Of a stretch of 64,000 nt of DNA, positions 25,949 through 34,789 are shown one piece after another. The notes beneath the pieces were generated by a model. That model had not been told where the DNA came from, did no database searches, and saw only the letters and a list, made by a program, of their open reading frames with translations. Every line of letters starts with the position of its first letter. Position 1 is the stretch's first letter. This DNA comes from an uncultured Oscillospiraceae bacterium. Its GTDB lineage: Bacteria; Bacillota; Clostridia; Oscillospirales; Ruminococcaceae. The translations under genes and the position numbers were made by a program. Location of the stretch: NCBI GenBank assembly GCA_934448295.1, contig CAKSEY010000002.1, positions 192,532-256,531 of the forward strand, in the 5' to 3' direction.

Positions 25949-28363
25949 TTACTGGTAGCTGCTTGTGCCGCCCCCGAGATACTGGGAGATGTAGCTGGTC
26001 TGGCTGTTGAGGTCGCTCATTGCGGTCTCCATGTTGGTGAATACCTTCCACCAGTACTCTTCCTTATCGTCGTATCTGTTCTGGAGCTCCTTCAGGCGCT
26101 CCTGCATCTTTACCATCTGCTTGTAGATGGTGCTGTCCGTGGTAACGGAGCTGTCAGCCTTGCCGGCTTTCTGCACCAGGGTGCCTCTGTTCTCAGCCGC
26201 ACCGGAGCTCTTTACTGCGCCGTCGATGACCTTGTTCAGCTTTGTCATCACGCCGGAGGTGGTATCGGTGAACAGCTTTACGATAGCGTCGGAGTTGTTC
26301 TCGAACGCCTTGTCGAATGCGTCCTCGTCTATCTCCAGCTTGCCGTGCTCACTCCATTCGCTGGAGGTCTTTATGCCCATGCTGTAAATGCCGAACTTGC
26401 TTCCGTCATCCAGGGTCACGCTCTCATACAGCACGGAGCGCATCTTGCTCATGATGGTGGACACCGTGGAATCGTTGTAGAGAATGCCCTGCTTTGCATT
26501 CTCCTCCCACTTGGTTATCTCGTCCTCGCTCATGTCCTCCTTCTCGGCGTCGGTCAGCGGCTCGTATCTGTTGCCGTCGGAATCCTCAGCCGGGGACTTT
26601 CCGATGTAGTCGTAAACGTCCTCGATCAGCTTGTTGTAGGACTCGACAAACTTCTTTACAGTTTCCTTGACAGTGCTGTTGTCCTTTGTAACGTTGACGG
26701 TGTATTCCTCGCCTGTCTTCATATTGTCGTTGAAAGTGAAGGTAGTTCCGTCAAGAGTATAGGTGTTGTCGTTCAGGTAGATCTCCTGACCGTTTATCTC
26801 GAATATCGCATTCTGACCCTGCTTCAGACCTACCGTGCCGTTGTCGTCCGCAAGACCGAGACCCTTTGTGAGATCGTTAGCCTCTATCTCGACCTTTCCT
26901 GCTCCGCCCTTTTCGTTGGCCTCTATCGTGAAGCTGTTTGTAAGGGAGGAATACGTCATGGTTACGCCTGCGTCAGACTTGTTCACTGCCGCCATGAGCG
27001 AGGAAACCGTAGCGTCCTTGTCAACGGTGATCTTTGTGCCGTTGATGGTCATTGTATAGCTACCATCGTTGTCAGCCTTGAAGCCGAGGTCGGCAAGTCT
27101 CGCATTGGAATTAGCCTTGTTGGAAGCGGAAGCCTTGGAAAGTCCCAGGGTACCGCCGTCAATCGCCGTGATGGCGAAATCCGCGTCATTGCCGCTGCTG
27201 TCCTTCGCCGTCAGGTAGGAGCCGTCCAGCGTGAAGGTGTAGCCGTCAACACCCTTGAGCGCCGCTGTGATGGCGGCGGTGTTCTTGTCCTTTGCCGCCT
27301 GCTCGCTTGTGTATGTATATGCCTCAAGCTGGTTGGATGTTACGGTAGCATTGTCAGCCAGGTGATTAGCCTTGCGGTAGGAAGCCGCCTTCAGCTCGTT
27401 GAACTCTTTCAGCACATCATCATTGCCGGAAAGGTTGCGGCTGTCGTAATATGTGGTGGAAACGCCGTCAAAGCTGAGCTGGTGGGTCTTTCCGCCTATC
27501 TCAACTGTGAAAGTGTTCTTGCCGGTCACAACGCTGCCGATGGAAATAGCGGTCTTGGACTTGGGCTTGTTAAGTCCGAAGCTGCCCTTGTTCTCCGCAA
27601 TGGTAACGGTGGAGTTTCCGCCTACCTTGAACTGTGCGTTTCCGTTGGAATCAAGCTCCGCCTGAAGGTACCACTCGTTTCCGTTTGCGTCAGTCGCACC
27701 GGTAGCGCCGTCCTTTCTTCCGGAGTAGCCGAAGCTCTCCTGGAGCTTTGTGTTCAGCGCGGAAACTATATCCTTTTTGAGGTCGTCCGTGCTTGCAACG
27801 TTTCCGTCTGCGTCAAGCGCAGCGTCAACGTCAAATTCAACGGTTTTCTTTACGCTGCCGACCTGAATATCCAGCGCCATGCTGAACTTCTGTGTCCGGC
27901 TGCCGTCCTCGGCGGTGGTTATCTCCCCGCCGGAGGTAGCGATAGCCTTATCGAGGTCAAGGTTGAAATTTCCCATTTCAAGCGTGCTTCCCTCTGCCTT
28001 TGCCGCCGTTGCAAGCTGCGAAAGCTTCAGCTTATAGCTTCCCGCTGCGGAGCTGGAACTCGTGCTGACCGTAAGCCCCGCGATATCCGAATTGTTGGTC
28101 GCGGTAACTGCGGAAGTATACTTGTTGAATGAAGTCGGGCTCATCAGGTAGGTATCGCGCTTTAAGATATCGAAGTAGGTGTTCTTGAACTCGGTTATCT
28201 TCTTTGTGATATCCTGATAAGCTGTCTGCTGCCACGATAATTTCGTGAGCTTCTTGTTCTGGTTGTCGATCCTCGTCTGGTAAGATGAAAGGAGCTGAGA
28301 AACCATAGCCTCAGTATCAAAGCCAGAGGTCAGACCGCCAAGTCTGATGTTATTTACTGCCAT
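25949..28363 (-). CDS. fliD: Flagellar hook-associated protein 2 (filament cap) FliD
   Basis: 804 residues, longer than most FliD. The N-terminal D0 segment is LGGLTSGFDTEAMVSQLL, with a coiled region QTRIDNQNKKLTKLSWQQ. A large Ser/Thr/Asp-rich variable surface region spans about 130-550. The conserved C-terminal core has FVESYNKLIEDVYDYIG and GKLEIDEDAFDKAFENNSDA, and ends in a helix (MQERLKELQNRY). FliD caps the growing filament and can mediate adhesion. The start follows AGGAGG that overlaps the csrA stop. Confidence 0.94.
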   Translation of the reverse strand: MAVNNIRLGGLTSGFDTEAMVSQLLSSYQTRIDNQNKKLTKLSWQQTAYQDITKKITEFKNTYFDILKRDTYLMSPTSFNKYTSAVTATNNSDIAGLTVSTSSSSAAGSYKLKLSQLATAAKAEGSTLEMGNFNLDLDKAIATSGGEITTAEDGSRTQKFSMALDIQVGSVKKTVEFDVDAALDADGNVASTDDLKKDIVSALNTKLQESFGYSGRKDGATGATDANGNEWYLQAELDSNGNAQFKVGGNSTVTIAENKGSFGLNKPKSKTAISIGSVVTGKNTFTVEIGGKTHQLSFDGVSTTYYDSRNLSGNDDVLKEFNELKAASYRKANHLADNATVTSNQLEAYTYTSEQAAKDKNTAAITAALKGVDGYTFTLDGSYLTAKDSSGNDADFAITAIDGGTLGLSKASASNKANSNARLADLGFKADNDGSYTMTINGTKITVDKDATVSSLMAAVNKSDAGVTMTYSSLTNSFTIEANEKGGAGKVEIEANDLTKGLGLADDNGTVGLKQGQNAIFEINGQEIYLNDNTYTLDGTTFTFNDNMKTGEEYTVNVTKDNSTVKETVKKFVESYNKLIEDVYDYIGKSPAEDSDGNRYEPLTDAEKEDMSEDEITKWEENAKQGILYNDSTVSTIMSKMRSVLYESVTLDDGSKFGIYSMGIKTSSEWSEHGKLEIDEDAFDKAFENNSDAIVKLFTDTTSGVMTKLNKVIDGAVKSSGAAENRGTLVQKAGKADSSVTTDSTIYKQMVKMQERLKELQNRYDDKEEYWWKVFTNMETAMSDLNSQTSYISQYLGGGTSSYQ

Positions 28364-28364
28364 G

Positions 28365-28598
28365 TCAGTTTTCCTCCTGTTTATGCTGTTTCAGGAGCTC
28401 AGCTATCGCAGCGCCGGAAACGTGAGCAGCCTGCTCATTCGTCTGGCGCGCGTCTTTCAGCTCGCTTCTGATGATCTTTACCTCTTTTGGGGCGTTTATG
28501 CCTATCTTGACCTTATCCTTGCCTATTTCCAGCACGGTTATCTCGATGTTGTCCGAGATCATAAGGCTCTCGTCAGTTTTCCTTGTTACAACGAGCAT
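28365..28598 (-). CDS. csrA: Carbon storage regulator CsrA
   Basis: A 77-residue RNA-binding regulator that blocks translation of target mRNAs, classically flagellin in Firmicutes. The fold signature is MLVVTRKTDESLMISDNIEI with GINAPKEVKIIRSEL, including the RNA-contacting Arg of IIRSEL. FliW, its protein antagonist, is encoded one base upstream. The usual hag target gene is absent from the following position. Confidence 0.96.
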   Translation of the reverse strand: MLVVTRKTDESLMISDNIEITVLEIGKDKVKIGINAPKEVKIIRSELKDARQTNEQAAHVSGAAIAELLKQHKQEEN

Positions 28599-28599
28599 T

Positions 28600-29028
28600 T
28601 CAGACCTCCTCGTAGACCGGCGCCCTGAAGTCGAAGTGCTCCGTCAGGACTACCTGAGCAGCCACGCGCGACTTTGTATTCACCACTATGGGGCACCTGA
28701 GATTTATGGTGGTCTTTTTGTAGTCGTCCGGGACGATAGCCACCGCAAGACATCTGTAAGCGGCGTTCTCGTCTATCCCGAGAAGCGCCTGCTCCTCGTC
28801 GGATATCTCGAAGCGGTAGTCGGAGTATATCTCCATCGGGTCGTACACGACAAAGCACGGCTCCTTTGAATCCACGGACTGAAGCCACATCGGGAATACC
28901 CCGTCGCCGAGAGGGCTTAACAGCGCGTATTTCTTCGCGTCCTCAAAGCCGATTATACCCTGCGGGAAAGTGATGATCCTGCTCTCCTCAACTTCCTGCT
29001 CGCCAAAATCTCTTGTAATGATCTTCAT
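28600..29028 (-). CDS. fliW: Flagellar assembly factor FliW
   Basis: 142 residues. FliW binds CsrA and flagellin, coupling flagellin levels to translation. Motifs are ITFPQGIIGFEDAKKYAL and LRCPIVVNTKSRVAAQVVL. The in-frame ATG at 29034 abuts AAAGGA with no spacing, so ATG 29028 is the better start. It lies between the YviE-like gene and csrA, as in B. subtilis. Confidence 0.94.
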   Translation of the reverse strand: MKIITRDFGEQEVEESRIITFPQGIIGFEDAKKYALLSPLGDGVFPMWLQSVDSKEPCFVVYDPMEIYSDYRFEISDEEQALLGIDENAAYRCLAVAIVPDDYKKTTINLRCPIVVNTKSRVAAQVVLTEHFDFRAPVYEEV

Positions 29029-29051
29029 AGGCATTCCTTTCAGGCCGCGTA

Positions 29052-29678
29052 TCAGCCCTTTACGTCAAGCACTGGAGGCTCGTAATTCGGGTCGGAGCTT
29101 CTCGGGAAATAGATAGGCCCGCCGACATACTCTATCTCTACTCTGGGTCTGTCCTTCATGATGATCTCAACGCTTCCCGGGACAAATTCCATCTTCATAT
29201 GGTTCATGATATCCCAGTCGATCTCCTGATCGCCCATCTGGTAGTCTATGCTGAGCGTGCCGCCGTCAAATGTGATGTCGGCGCCCTCCTTGGGCAGAAA
29301 ATCCATGATGGTCTCGACCGTTGCACCCGCGCGGGCGTTCTGGATAGCTATTTCTGACGGGGACATTCCGCGTGCAAGCTGGTTTCCCTCAGAGGCGACC
29401 TTTGCCGTCCCCTGGAATGCCAGCGACCAGCCCTCCTGAGCCTTCTGCTTCATCATGTCGCCGTCGGTCATGTGGCCGTAGCCAAGGCTCTTTCTCGCCT
29501 GATAAGTGTCGATGTTGACCTTTATCGGGTCAGCCTTCATGACGTACTCGCCGTTCTGCGTGGTGATGTTCACCTTCGGCTGTCTTTCTGTCGCGTCCGG
29601 AAACTGGAACTTCGCGTTTGTTACCTTGATCTCGATATTTATCGGGATCGTTGTTATCTGCAATAAATTACCATTCAC
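29052..29678 (-). CDS. YviE-like flagellar-locus protein (DUF6470)
   Basis: 208 residues, matching in position and length the YviE/DUF6470 proteins between flgL and fliW in Gram-positive flagellar operons. The function of this family is not established. Visible features are a beta-rich N terminus (LQITTIPINIEIKVTNAKF), a helical middle (SPSEIAIQNARAGATVETIM) and a Pro-rich end (PNYEPPVLDVKG). AGGAGG ends 8 bases before a GTG at 29678, which I take as start; the GTG at 29687 overlaps the ribosome site. Confidence 0.85.
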   Translation of the reverse strand: MNGNLLQITTIPINIEIKVTNAKFQFPDATERQPKVNITTQNGEYVMKADPIKVNIDTYQARKSLGYGHMTDGDMMKQKAQEGWSLAFQGTAKVASEGNQLARGMSPSEIAIQNARAGATVETIMDFLPKEGADITFDGGTLSIDYQMGDQEIDWDIMNHMKMEFVPGSVEIIMKDRPRVEIEYVGGPIYFPRSSDPNYEPPVLDVKG

Positions 29679-29751
29679 TTCCAACACCTCCTGAGTTGTC
29701 TGCTTTCAGGCGAACTCTAAACAGATATCACCCTTGTATAACCATATATAG

Positions 29752-29794
29752 ATACGCCGGGCTTCCCTGCCTTTACCGCGACGCGGCGGCGTAT
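29752..29794 (-). repeat. Inverted repeat between flgL and the YviE-like gene
   Basis: ATACGCCG (29752-29759) and CGGCGTAT (29787-29794) are complementary around a GC-rich 27-base interior. There is no T run, so it is unlikely to terminate; it could set mRNA processing between the two genes. Confidence 0.4.
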
Positions 29795-29801
29795 ATTGCC
29801 G

Positions 29802-31343
29802 TTACTTGATGTAGTTGAATATGCTGTTCGGAACTATCGAGCTGGACATCTGGAGACACGCGTTGTAAATAGCCTCGTAGGTTTTCATCAGCGTTATCTC
29901 AGATTCAAGATCCGTTGCTTCAAGGGTCTTTTGCCTGTCCTTGAGGTTCAGTATTCTTGTGTCGAATCTGTCCGTATTGAACTGTATATATTCCTCTGAA
30001 TTACCGAGATCCGCTATCTCCACCAGCAGGTTCTCCGAGGAGGTCACTATCCTGTCGATGCAGGCGTTTGCGTACTCGATATCGCCGCGCCTGAGCGCAG
30101 CGGCAGCGTCTATCGTTACCTGAATGTAGTTGTTGGAATATGTCGCGCCGTTCTGGATATCAGGCGCGGTTCCGGAATCGCTCTTTGCAAGGTAAACGGA
30201 ATCGGAAACCGTCTTGCCGTTGCCGTCAACGTATTCCACCTTCATGTTGCCGTGTTGATCAATGGCGGGCGTGTGCTTCTCGTACTTGAAAGCTTCGTTA
30301 AGCTGCGCCTGTATATTGGCGGCGGTGCCAGCTCTGTCGGCAGCTCCCGTGAAAGTGATCGTCTTTTTCGTACCGCTGGCGTAAACGTCCACCGTGTAAA
30401 GCTGACCGTCCTTGAGCTGGTCAAGGTTGATGGAGGGTCTCTGCGATACTTCTACTGTGCTTCCATCGGGCATCGTGAGGTTTCCATCGTTGTCCAGAAC
30501 CGGTATCTTGTCTGTATCCGTGATACCCGCGTTCTTGAATGCGTTATTGATCCCCTCGCGGATAGCGTCAAGGGTGTTGCCCTTGAATTTAACGGTGATG
30601 GTCTGTCCGTTTGCGTCAAGCCTTACGGAGTTCTGCACATTTCCGGGGAAGAACGAATCCATACGGAATTTCGTGGTCTCGCCGTCCATATCATAGCCGC
30701 AGCCGGTAACTCCCGCGCCGTTGAAGGAAACCTTCATTGCCGACTGTGGATCCACCGTACCGTCGTCCTTGAGCACTATTCCTATGCCGATATCAATGAA
30801 CACATCGCTGGAGAACGGGAACGAGCCCTCCTTGTTGTACGCGTTTATCGGAACCCCGTGATACAGGAGCTGCGAAGCGTGGCCACTCTCGTCGTACTCT
30901 ATCGTGAAAGGCTCCGCGCTGTTGCTCTCGCCGCCGAAAATCGCTCTCTCGGCGCTGTCGGTGTTGAATATCGACACCATCTCTCGCGCCTTGGTCTCTA
31001 TCTGCTCCGCCAGGATATTGAGGTCTGTGGTCTTTTCCTTGGTGGAGTTGCAGGCGTATATCAGCGTTTCGCGGACGTTCGCCAGCGAATCGGAGATCTG
31101 GAGCAGGGAGGTCTCCGCCTCGGTGTAGAACTTATCGGCTACGTCAAGGTTCTCCTTGTACTGCTCCGCATGGGAGAGCTGTTTTCTTACCGTGAGCGCC
31201 TTTGAAGCCTCCAGCGGGGACTGGCTGGCTCTTGTATACTTTCTGCCGGAATATATCTTGTTCTCGCAGGAGTACTTCTGCGTGGATATCCTTTTCAGAT
31301 TCCTGTCGTAGTTACGCAGAAGCGTTGAATTTGTTATCCTCAC
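29802..31343 (-). CDS. flgL: Flagellar hook-filament junction protein FlgL (HAP3)
   Basis: Joins hook and filament. 513 residues, against roughly 300 in many Firmicutes. The conserved ends are MRITNSTLLRNYDRNLKR and a C-terminal flagellin-like helix (LESEITLMKTYEAIYNACLQ). The extra length is a beta-rich insertion at about 160-410 (MKVSFNGAGVTGCGYDMDGE, KKTITFTGAADRAG), probably surface-exposed. The start is GTG at 31343 behind GGAGGTATACTGA. It is 13 bases after flgK. Confidence 0.93.
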   Translation of the reverse strand: MRITNSTLLRNYDRNLKRISTQKYSCENKIYSGRKYTRASQSPLEASKALTVRKQLSHAEQYKENLDVADKFYTEAETSLLQISDSLANVRETLIYACNSTKEKTTDLNILAEQIETKAREMVSIFNTDSAERAIFGGESNSAEPFTIEYDESGHASQLLYHGVPINAYNKEGSFPFSSDVFIDIGIGIVLKDDGTVDPQSAMKVSFNGAGVTGCGYDMDGETTKFRMDSFFPGNVQNSVRLDANGQTITVKFKGNTLDAIREGINNAFKNAGITDTDKIPVLDNDGNLTMPDGSTVEVSQRPSINLDQLKDGQLYTVDVYASGTKKTITFTGAADRAGTAANIQAQLNEAFKYEKHTPAIDQHGNMKVEYVDGNGKTVSDSVYLAKSDSGTAPDIQNGATYSNNYIQVTIDAAAALRRGDIEYANACIDRIVTSSENLLVEIADLGNSEEYIQFNTDRFDTRILNLKDRQKTLEATDLESEITLMKTYEAIYNACLQMSSSIVPNSIFNYIK

Positions 31344-31356
31344 TCAGTATACCTCC

Positions 31357-32964
31357 TTACAGACCGACTCTGCCGGTGCCATTTATCAGCTTATCCAGCG
31401 CGTCATCCATCGTCGTCAGCATTCTTGAGGAGGCGCTGTACCACTTCTGGTAGTTCAGCATATTTATGCCCTCCTCGTCCATCTGCACGCCGGAGACCTC
31501 GTCCCGGGCGTCAAGCAGGGTGTTGACGGTCGTCTTTGCCGTTTCATAGCGGCTTGTCTCGTAGCTTATGGTCTCCGCTAGCCTGTCGCTCAGGAATGAG
31601 ATATACTGGTACATATCCCCGCGGAAGTCGTTCTCGTTGCCGAATTTCAGCCTCTCGTCCTCAAACTTGGACAGCAGATAGAGCACGTTCTTGTTCTGGA
31701 GGTTAACGGTTCCGTCCTCGCCGGTCACTTCATCATAGCCGTAGATGGACTTGCCTGTGGTCTCGTCGGTTTTCTTAGACATACCGATCATTGTCGGGTT
31801 CTCTTTCCAGATAGTTGAAACGTGGATATTTCCCGCCGTGATAACTACCTCGGAATAGGTGCCGTCCATAACGCCGTCGCCGTTCTCGTCGCGGGTCGGG
31901 TCGTTTCCGCCTGCGGGGTAACCCACGAACATCTGTCTTGTGGGATCCTCGTCGGCGCCGTTTGCGGAGTTGAACGTGTGCGCAAGCGTTCTCGCGAACT
32001 CGTCTATCGCGGTCTTGAAGTACGCTATGCCATATGAGCCGTTCTGTCTGCCGGTGGCGTACACGCCGTTGCCGTTGAGCATATTTATGTAGGATCTGAG
32101 TATACCGGAGTGGAGGTTTACCTCCTCGCCGCTCTCAAAATCCAGGAACGCCTGACCATTCTCCTTGTAATTACCGAGAACCAGCGTGTTTATCTTGAAT
32201 CTCTCGCCGTCAACCACCTGAACTCCCGCCATCTTGACGGAGAAGGTTCCGTTGGAGTTCTGCGAAACGGAGATATCGCCGTAATTCGCAAGCTCGTCAA
32301 TGTAGTTGTTGAGCTGGTCGTAAAGCTCGTTAGGGCCGTACTCGTCGGGGTAGTTTATAAGCTCCCTTGCAATGCGGTCGTTGAGCTTGTTCATCTCGCT
32401 GAGCAGGTTGTTGACGTAGCCCACCGTGTCTTCCAGCTCGCTGACGTAGGTCTGCTCGGTCTCGTTGAGCTTTGTGCTGTAATCGTTCAGCAGTCTGCAA
32501 AGGTTGACTGCGGAGTTTGTGGCGATCGTCGCGACCTCGGCGGCGTCCGGGCGCTCGACCGAGTAATCCTGGAGCGCCTTAAAGAAACGCTCCGTGTAGT
32601 ACTGAAGTCCGTCCGTGTCGATATTATCGAGCACGTCCTCGACATCTGCGAGGATATTCGTCGTCTTTTCGGTCTCCGCCTCGATACCGGTGTTCTCGCG
32701 GTATCTCTTGTCGATATACTGGTCGCGGAGCTGGCTCACGCCGTAAGCGTTGACGCCCTGACCTGTAAGCGAGAGGTTATTTGTGGAGCTTGACCAGCGG
32801 AGGCTCTGGTTTCCGCTGACGTACATGGAATACACGTCAACGCGCTGCCTTGTGTAGCCCACCGTGTTGATGTTAGAAATATTGTTGCCCGCGATATCCA
32901 GATGCTTCTGCGCTACCTGGAGCGTGCGCTTCTGTGTTTCAAATCCCAAAAAAGTAGGGCGCAT
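31357..32964 (-). CDS. flgK: Flagellar hook-associated protein FlgK (HAP1)
   Basis: 535 residues. The N-terminal rod/hook motif is HLDIAGNNISNINTVGYTRQ, the central hook-associated region is GLQYYTERFFKALQDYS, and the C-terminal helix is GVQMDEEGINMLNYQKWYSA. It forms the first hook-filament adaptor ring. AGGAGG overlaps the flgN stop. Length and ends are normal. Confidence 0.95.
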   Translation of the reverse strand: MRPTFLGFETQKRTLQVAQKHLDIAGNNISNINTVGYTRQRVDVYSMYVSGNQSLRWSSSTNNLSLTGQGVNAYGVSQLRDQYIDKRYRENTGIEAETEKTTNILADVEDVLDNIDTDGLQYYTERFFKALQDYSVERPDAAEVATIATNSAVNLCRLLNDYSTKLNETEQTYVSELEDTVGYVNNLLSEMNKLNDRIARELINYPDEYGPNELYDQLNNYIDELANYGDISVSQNSNGTFSVKMAGVQVVDGERFKINTLVLGNYKENGQAFLDFESGEEVNLHSGILRSYINMLNGNGVYATGRQNGSYGIAYFKTAIDEFARTLAHTFNSANGADEDPTRQMFVGYPAGGNDPTRDENGDGVMDGTYSEVVITAGNIHVSTIWKENPTMIGMSKKTDETTGKSIYGYDEVTGEDGTVNLQNKNVLYLLSKFEDERLKFGNENDFRGDMYQYISFLSDRLAETISYETSRYETAKTTVNTLLDARDEVSGVQMDEEGINMLNYQKWYSASSRMLTTMDDALDKLINGTGRVGL

Positions 32965-32975
32965 ATATTTTCCTC

Positions 32976-33455
32976 CTAAACCTCTCTGAATGCCTTTGCG
33001 GAGCTGCCCCGGGTGACCTTTGACGCGTTCTTGTCGTAGGTTTCGGGCTTATTGAATATCCCCGCGCGCTTAACGAAATCCGACTGATTGTCAAGCTTCC
33101 GCTTGACTATCTCGTTTGTCTGCTCGTTTATCTCCCGGATCTCGTCAACCAGGTCGCCAAGCTGCTTTGACAGCAGCGTGAGCTTCGCCCGGTACCCCTC
33201 CGGAACCTCGTCCATCATCTCGGACAGCTTTCTGTCGGCTATCCCGAGCCCCTGGAAGAGCGCCTGCCGCTTTGTTTCCAGCGACTGGCTCTTCATCACG
33301 AACGCCTGCTCTTTATTGAGGGACTCCGTTAGCCAGTCTATGTCGTCGGCAAGTATCTTTGTGTGCTTTTTCATCAGGAACTTGTACAGCTCCCGGTAGA
33401 AATCGCAGTCTATTTCAAGGCACCTTGTAACTGCCTGAGCCGTTCTCTCGTCCAT
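32976..33455 (-). CDS. flgN: Flagellar export chaperone FlgN
   Basis: A 159-residue helical chaperone expected to bind FlgK and FlgL before export. Heptad-like helices include LDNQSDFVKRAGIF and LVDEIREINEQTNEIVKRKL. The C-terminal segment (YDKNASKVTRGSSA) is basic. A longer ORF start at 33485 lies within flgM; ATG 33455, seven bases after the flgM coding end with GGGTGA before it, is preferred. Confidence 0.85.
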   Translation of the reverse strand: MDERTAQAVTRCLEIDCDFYRELYKFLMKKHTKILADDIDWLTESLNKEQAFVMKSQSLETKRQALFQGLGIADRKLSEMMDEVPEGYRAKLTLLSKQLGDLVDEIREINEQTNEIVKRKLDNQSDFVKRAGIFNKPETYDKNASKVTRGSSAKAFREV

Positions 33456-33459
33456 GCCG

Positions 33460-33723
33460 TCACCCGAATATGATGTAGGAGGCAAGCTCGTTTGCCTCTA
33501 CCCCGCTGTCCAGCGCGCTCTTTGCCTCGTTCAGCTCCTGCGGAGTTGCGTCAGCCTGCGCCGCCGCAGCGATACCCCTCTTTGCAGCCTGGAGCGCGGT
33601 ATCAAACCCGAACTCCACCCTGTCTGTGTTCCTGACGGTGGAAGCAGCTTCTGCCCTTGGCGCAGCGCTTTTTCTCGTTGTCTTATAGGCGGACAGTACC
33701 CCGTTTATTCTTTTTATTTCCAT
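33460..33723 (-). CDS. flgM: Anti-sigma-28 factor FlgM
   Basis: 87 residues and first gene of the operon. FlgM holds sigma-28 inactive until the hook is complete and is then exported. Seen here: an N terminus MEIKRINGVLSAYKTT, a short NTDRVEFG block equivalent to the DxVEIS of other FlgM proteins, and a helical C terminus (LNEAKSALDSGVEANELASY) where sigma binding is expected. Position before flgN-flgK-flgL is the strongest evidence. ATG 33723 follows AAAGGAGG; the in-frame ATG at 33765 has no site. Confidence 0.8.
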   Translation of the reverse strand: MEIKRINGVLSAYKTTRKSAAPRAEAASTVRNTDRVEFGFDTALQAAKRGIAAAAQADATPQELNEAKSALDSGVEANELASYIIFG

Positions 33724-33789
33724 AAAACCTGCCTCCTTTGCTTGTTTTATCTTGCGAAAAGGCACAATTCACCTAGTCGCCTACATATT

Positions 33790-33817
33790 ATATCGGCAGT
33801 CCCATGCCAAAACTTTA
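33790..33817 (-). promoter_or_regulatory. Sigma-28 (sigma-D) promoter of the late flagellar operon
   Basis: On the minus strand TAAA (33814-33817), 16-base spacer, GCCGATAT (33790-33797), which is the Gram-positive sigma-D consensus. An overlapping TATAAT has no good -35. This puts flgM-flgN-flgK onward under the sigma factor that FlgM itself restrains. Confidence 0.85.
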
Positions 33818-33843
33818 GCGTTTTTGCAGAAAAAAATGAAAAA

Positions 33844-33867
33844 CCGCCCCGATTTTTTTCGGGGCGG
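33844..33867 (-). terminator. Terminator separating the pilin genes from the flagellar operon
   Basis: A 9-bp stem CCGCCCCGA/TCGGGGCGG followed on the minus strand by TTTTTCATTTTTTT. Confidence 0.92.
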
Positions 33868-33880
33868 AAGCGCTTTTTAG

Positions 33881-34636
33881 TTAAACCACGATATTCTTGC
33901 AGTACTTGCTGATCTGGGTGTCGGTCGCGCTGGGGAGCCCGAACACAAACGTTGTCGAATCCGCCATCGCGTATTCATCGGAGCAAACACCAAGGATCGC
34001 GTGCGTACCCTTTACCTTGCCCTCGTAGGTCATCATGCTGTCAATGAAATCAGCAGTTGTCTGACCGGAAGTGTAGGCGGGGAGCCTGCCCTCGGTGAAG
34101 TGCGTGAACACGACCTTGAAGTTGCTGTCGATCATCGCGTAGAAGTAGCCCTCGTAGCTGTCGACCATGTATTTTTTCAGCTCATTGGCAAGATATTTTT
34201 CCAGCAGGGTCATATCGGCATAGGAATCCGCCTTGGACATAAGCACGTCGAAGTAAGTGCTGAGGTGCAGACCTACTTCTCCGCCGGCGCTGTACCTCAT
34301 CTCCAGGAACAGATAATTGGCGGGAGCAGGCGAGGAAGAACTGCCCTCGCTGTCCATCAGCGAGTTTACGCCGTCCTTGTAGTATATCACCGGAACCTTG
34401 TCGGATTCATACTTGACGATGGAGCGCTCCGTGAGCTGTGCCCGCGTGAACGTAAGCTGACACGCGGAAAAGAACGTTTCCGCAGTGGAGTTCGCCGCCA
34501 TCTGCCTTTCCGTGGTGCCGCTGAGGGAACCAACGCCTATTACGGTGATAAGAATCGCGATAATGCCGATAACCACCACAAGCTCCACCATGGTGAAGCC
34601 CTTTTTGCCTTTCAGTCTGTGAAGGTATTGTATCAT
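33881..34636 (-). CDS. Type IV pilin-like protein (minor or second pilin)
   Basis: 251 residues. The class III signal and N-helix are KGKKGFTMVELVVVIGIIAI, with Glu at position 5 of the mature protein. The C-terminal domain is large, with a Ser/Pro stretch (SEGSSSSPAPANY) and four helices or strands of uncertain fold. The N-terminal extension MRLNNSIAYKSGKAGYR in the longer ORF is dropped; ATG 34636 follows AGGATATCGT. It lies downstream of pilA past a long hairpin and before the terminator. Confidence 0.88.
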   Translation of the reverse strand: MIQYLHRLKGKKGFTMVELVVVIGIIAILITVIGVGSLSGTTERQMAANSTAETFFSACQLTFTRAQLTERSIVKYESDKVPVIYYKDGVNSLMDSEGSSSSPAPANYLFLEMRYSAGGEVGLHLSTYFDVLMSKADSYADMTLLEKYLANELKKYMVDSYEGYFYAMIDSNFKVVFTHFTEGRLPAYTSGQTTADFIDSMMTYEGKVKGTHAILGVCSDEYAMADSTTFVFGLPSATDTQISKYCKNIVV

Positions 34637-34668
34637 ACGATATCCTGCCTTTCCGGATTTGTAAGCAA

Positions 34669-34720
34669 TGCTATTATTCAAACGCATATCACCTGCCGGA
34701 TAAACGCTTGAATAATAGCA
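34669..34720 (-). promoter_or_regulatory. Long hairpin between the two pilin genes
   Basis: TGCTATTATTCAAACG (34669-34684) pairs with CGCTTGAATAATAGCA (34705-34720), 15 of 16 positions, around a 20-base loop. There is no T run. In the mRNA it would protect the pilA 3' end or serve as a processing site, giving more pilA than downstream message. Confidence 0.6.
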
Positions 34721-34789
34721 CTAATTCCCCGACGGCTTGCGCCGCCGAGGAACATTGTTTGTGCAATTATCAGAACTCAGTTCAGATGA

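Noticed and set aside
26345..28132. Long plus-strand frame antisense to fliD
   Set aside because: It is a shadow caused by codon bias of fliD; its protein has no coherent features.
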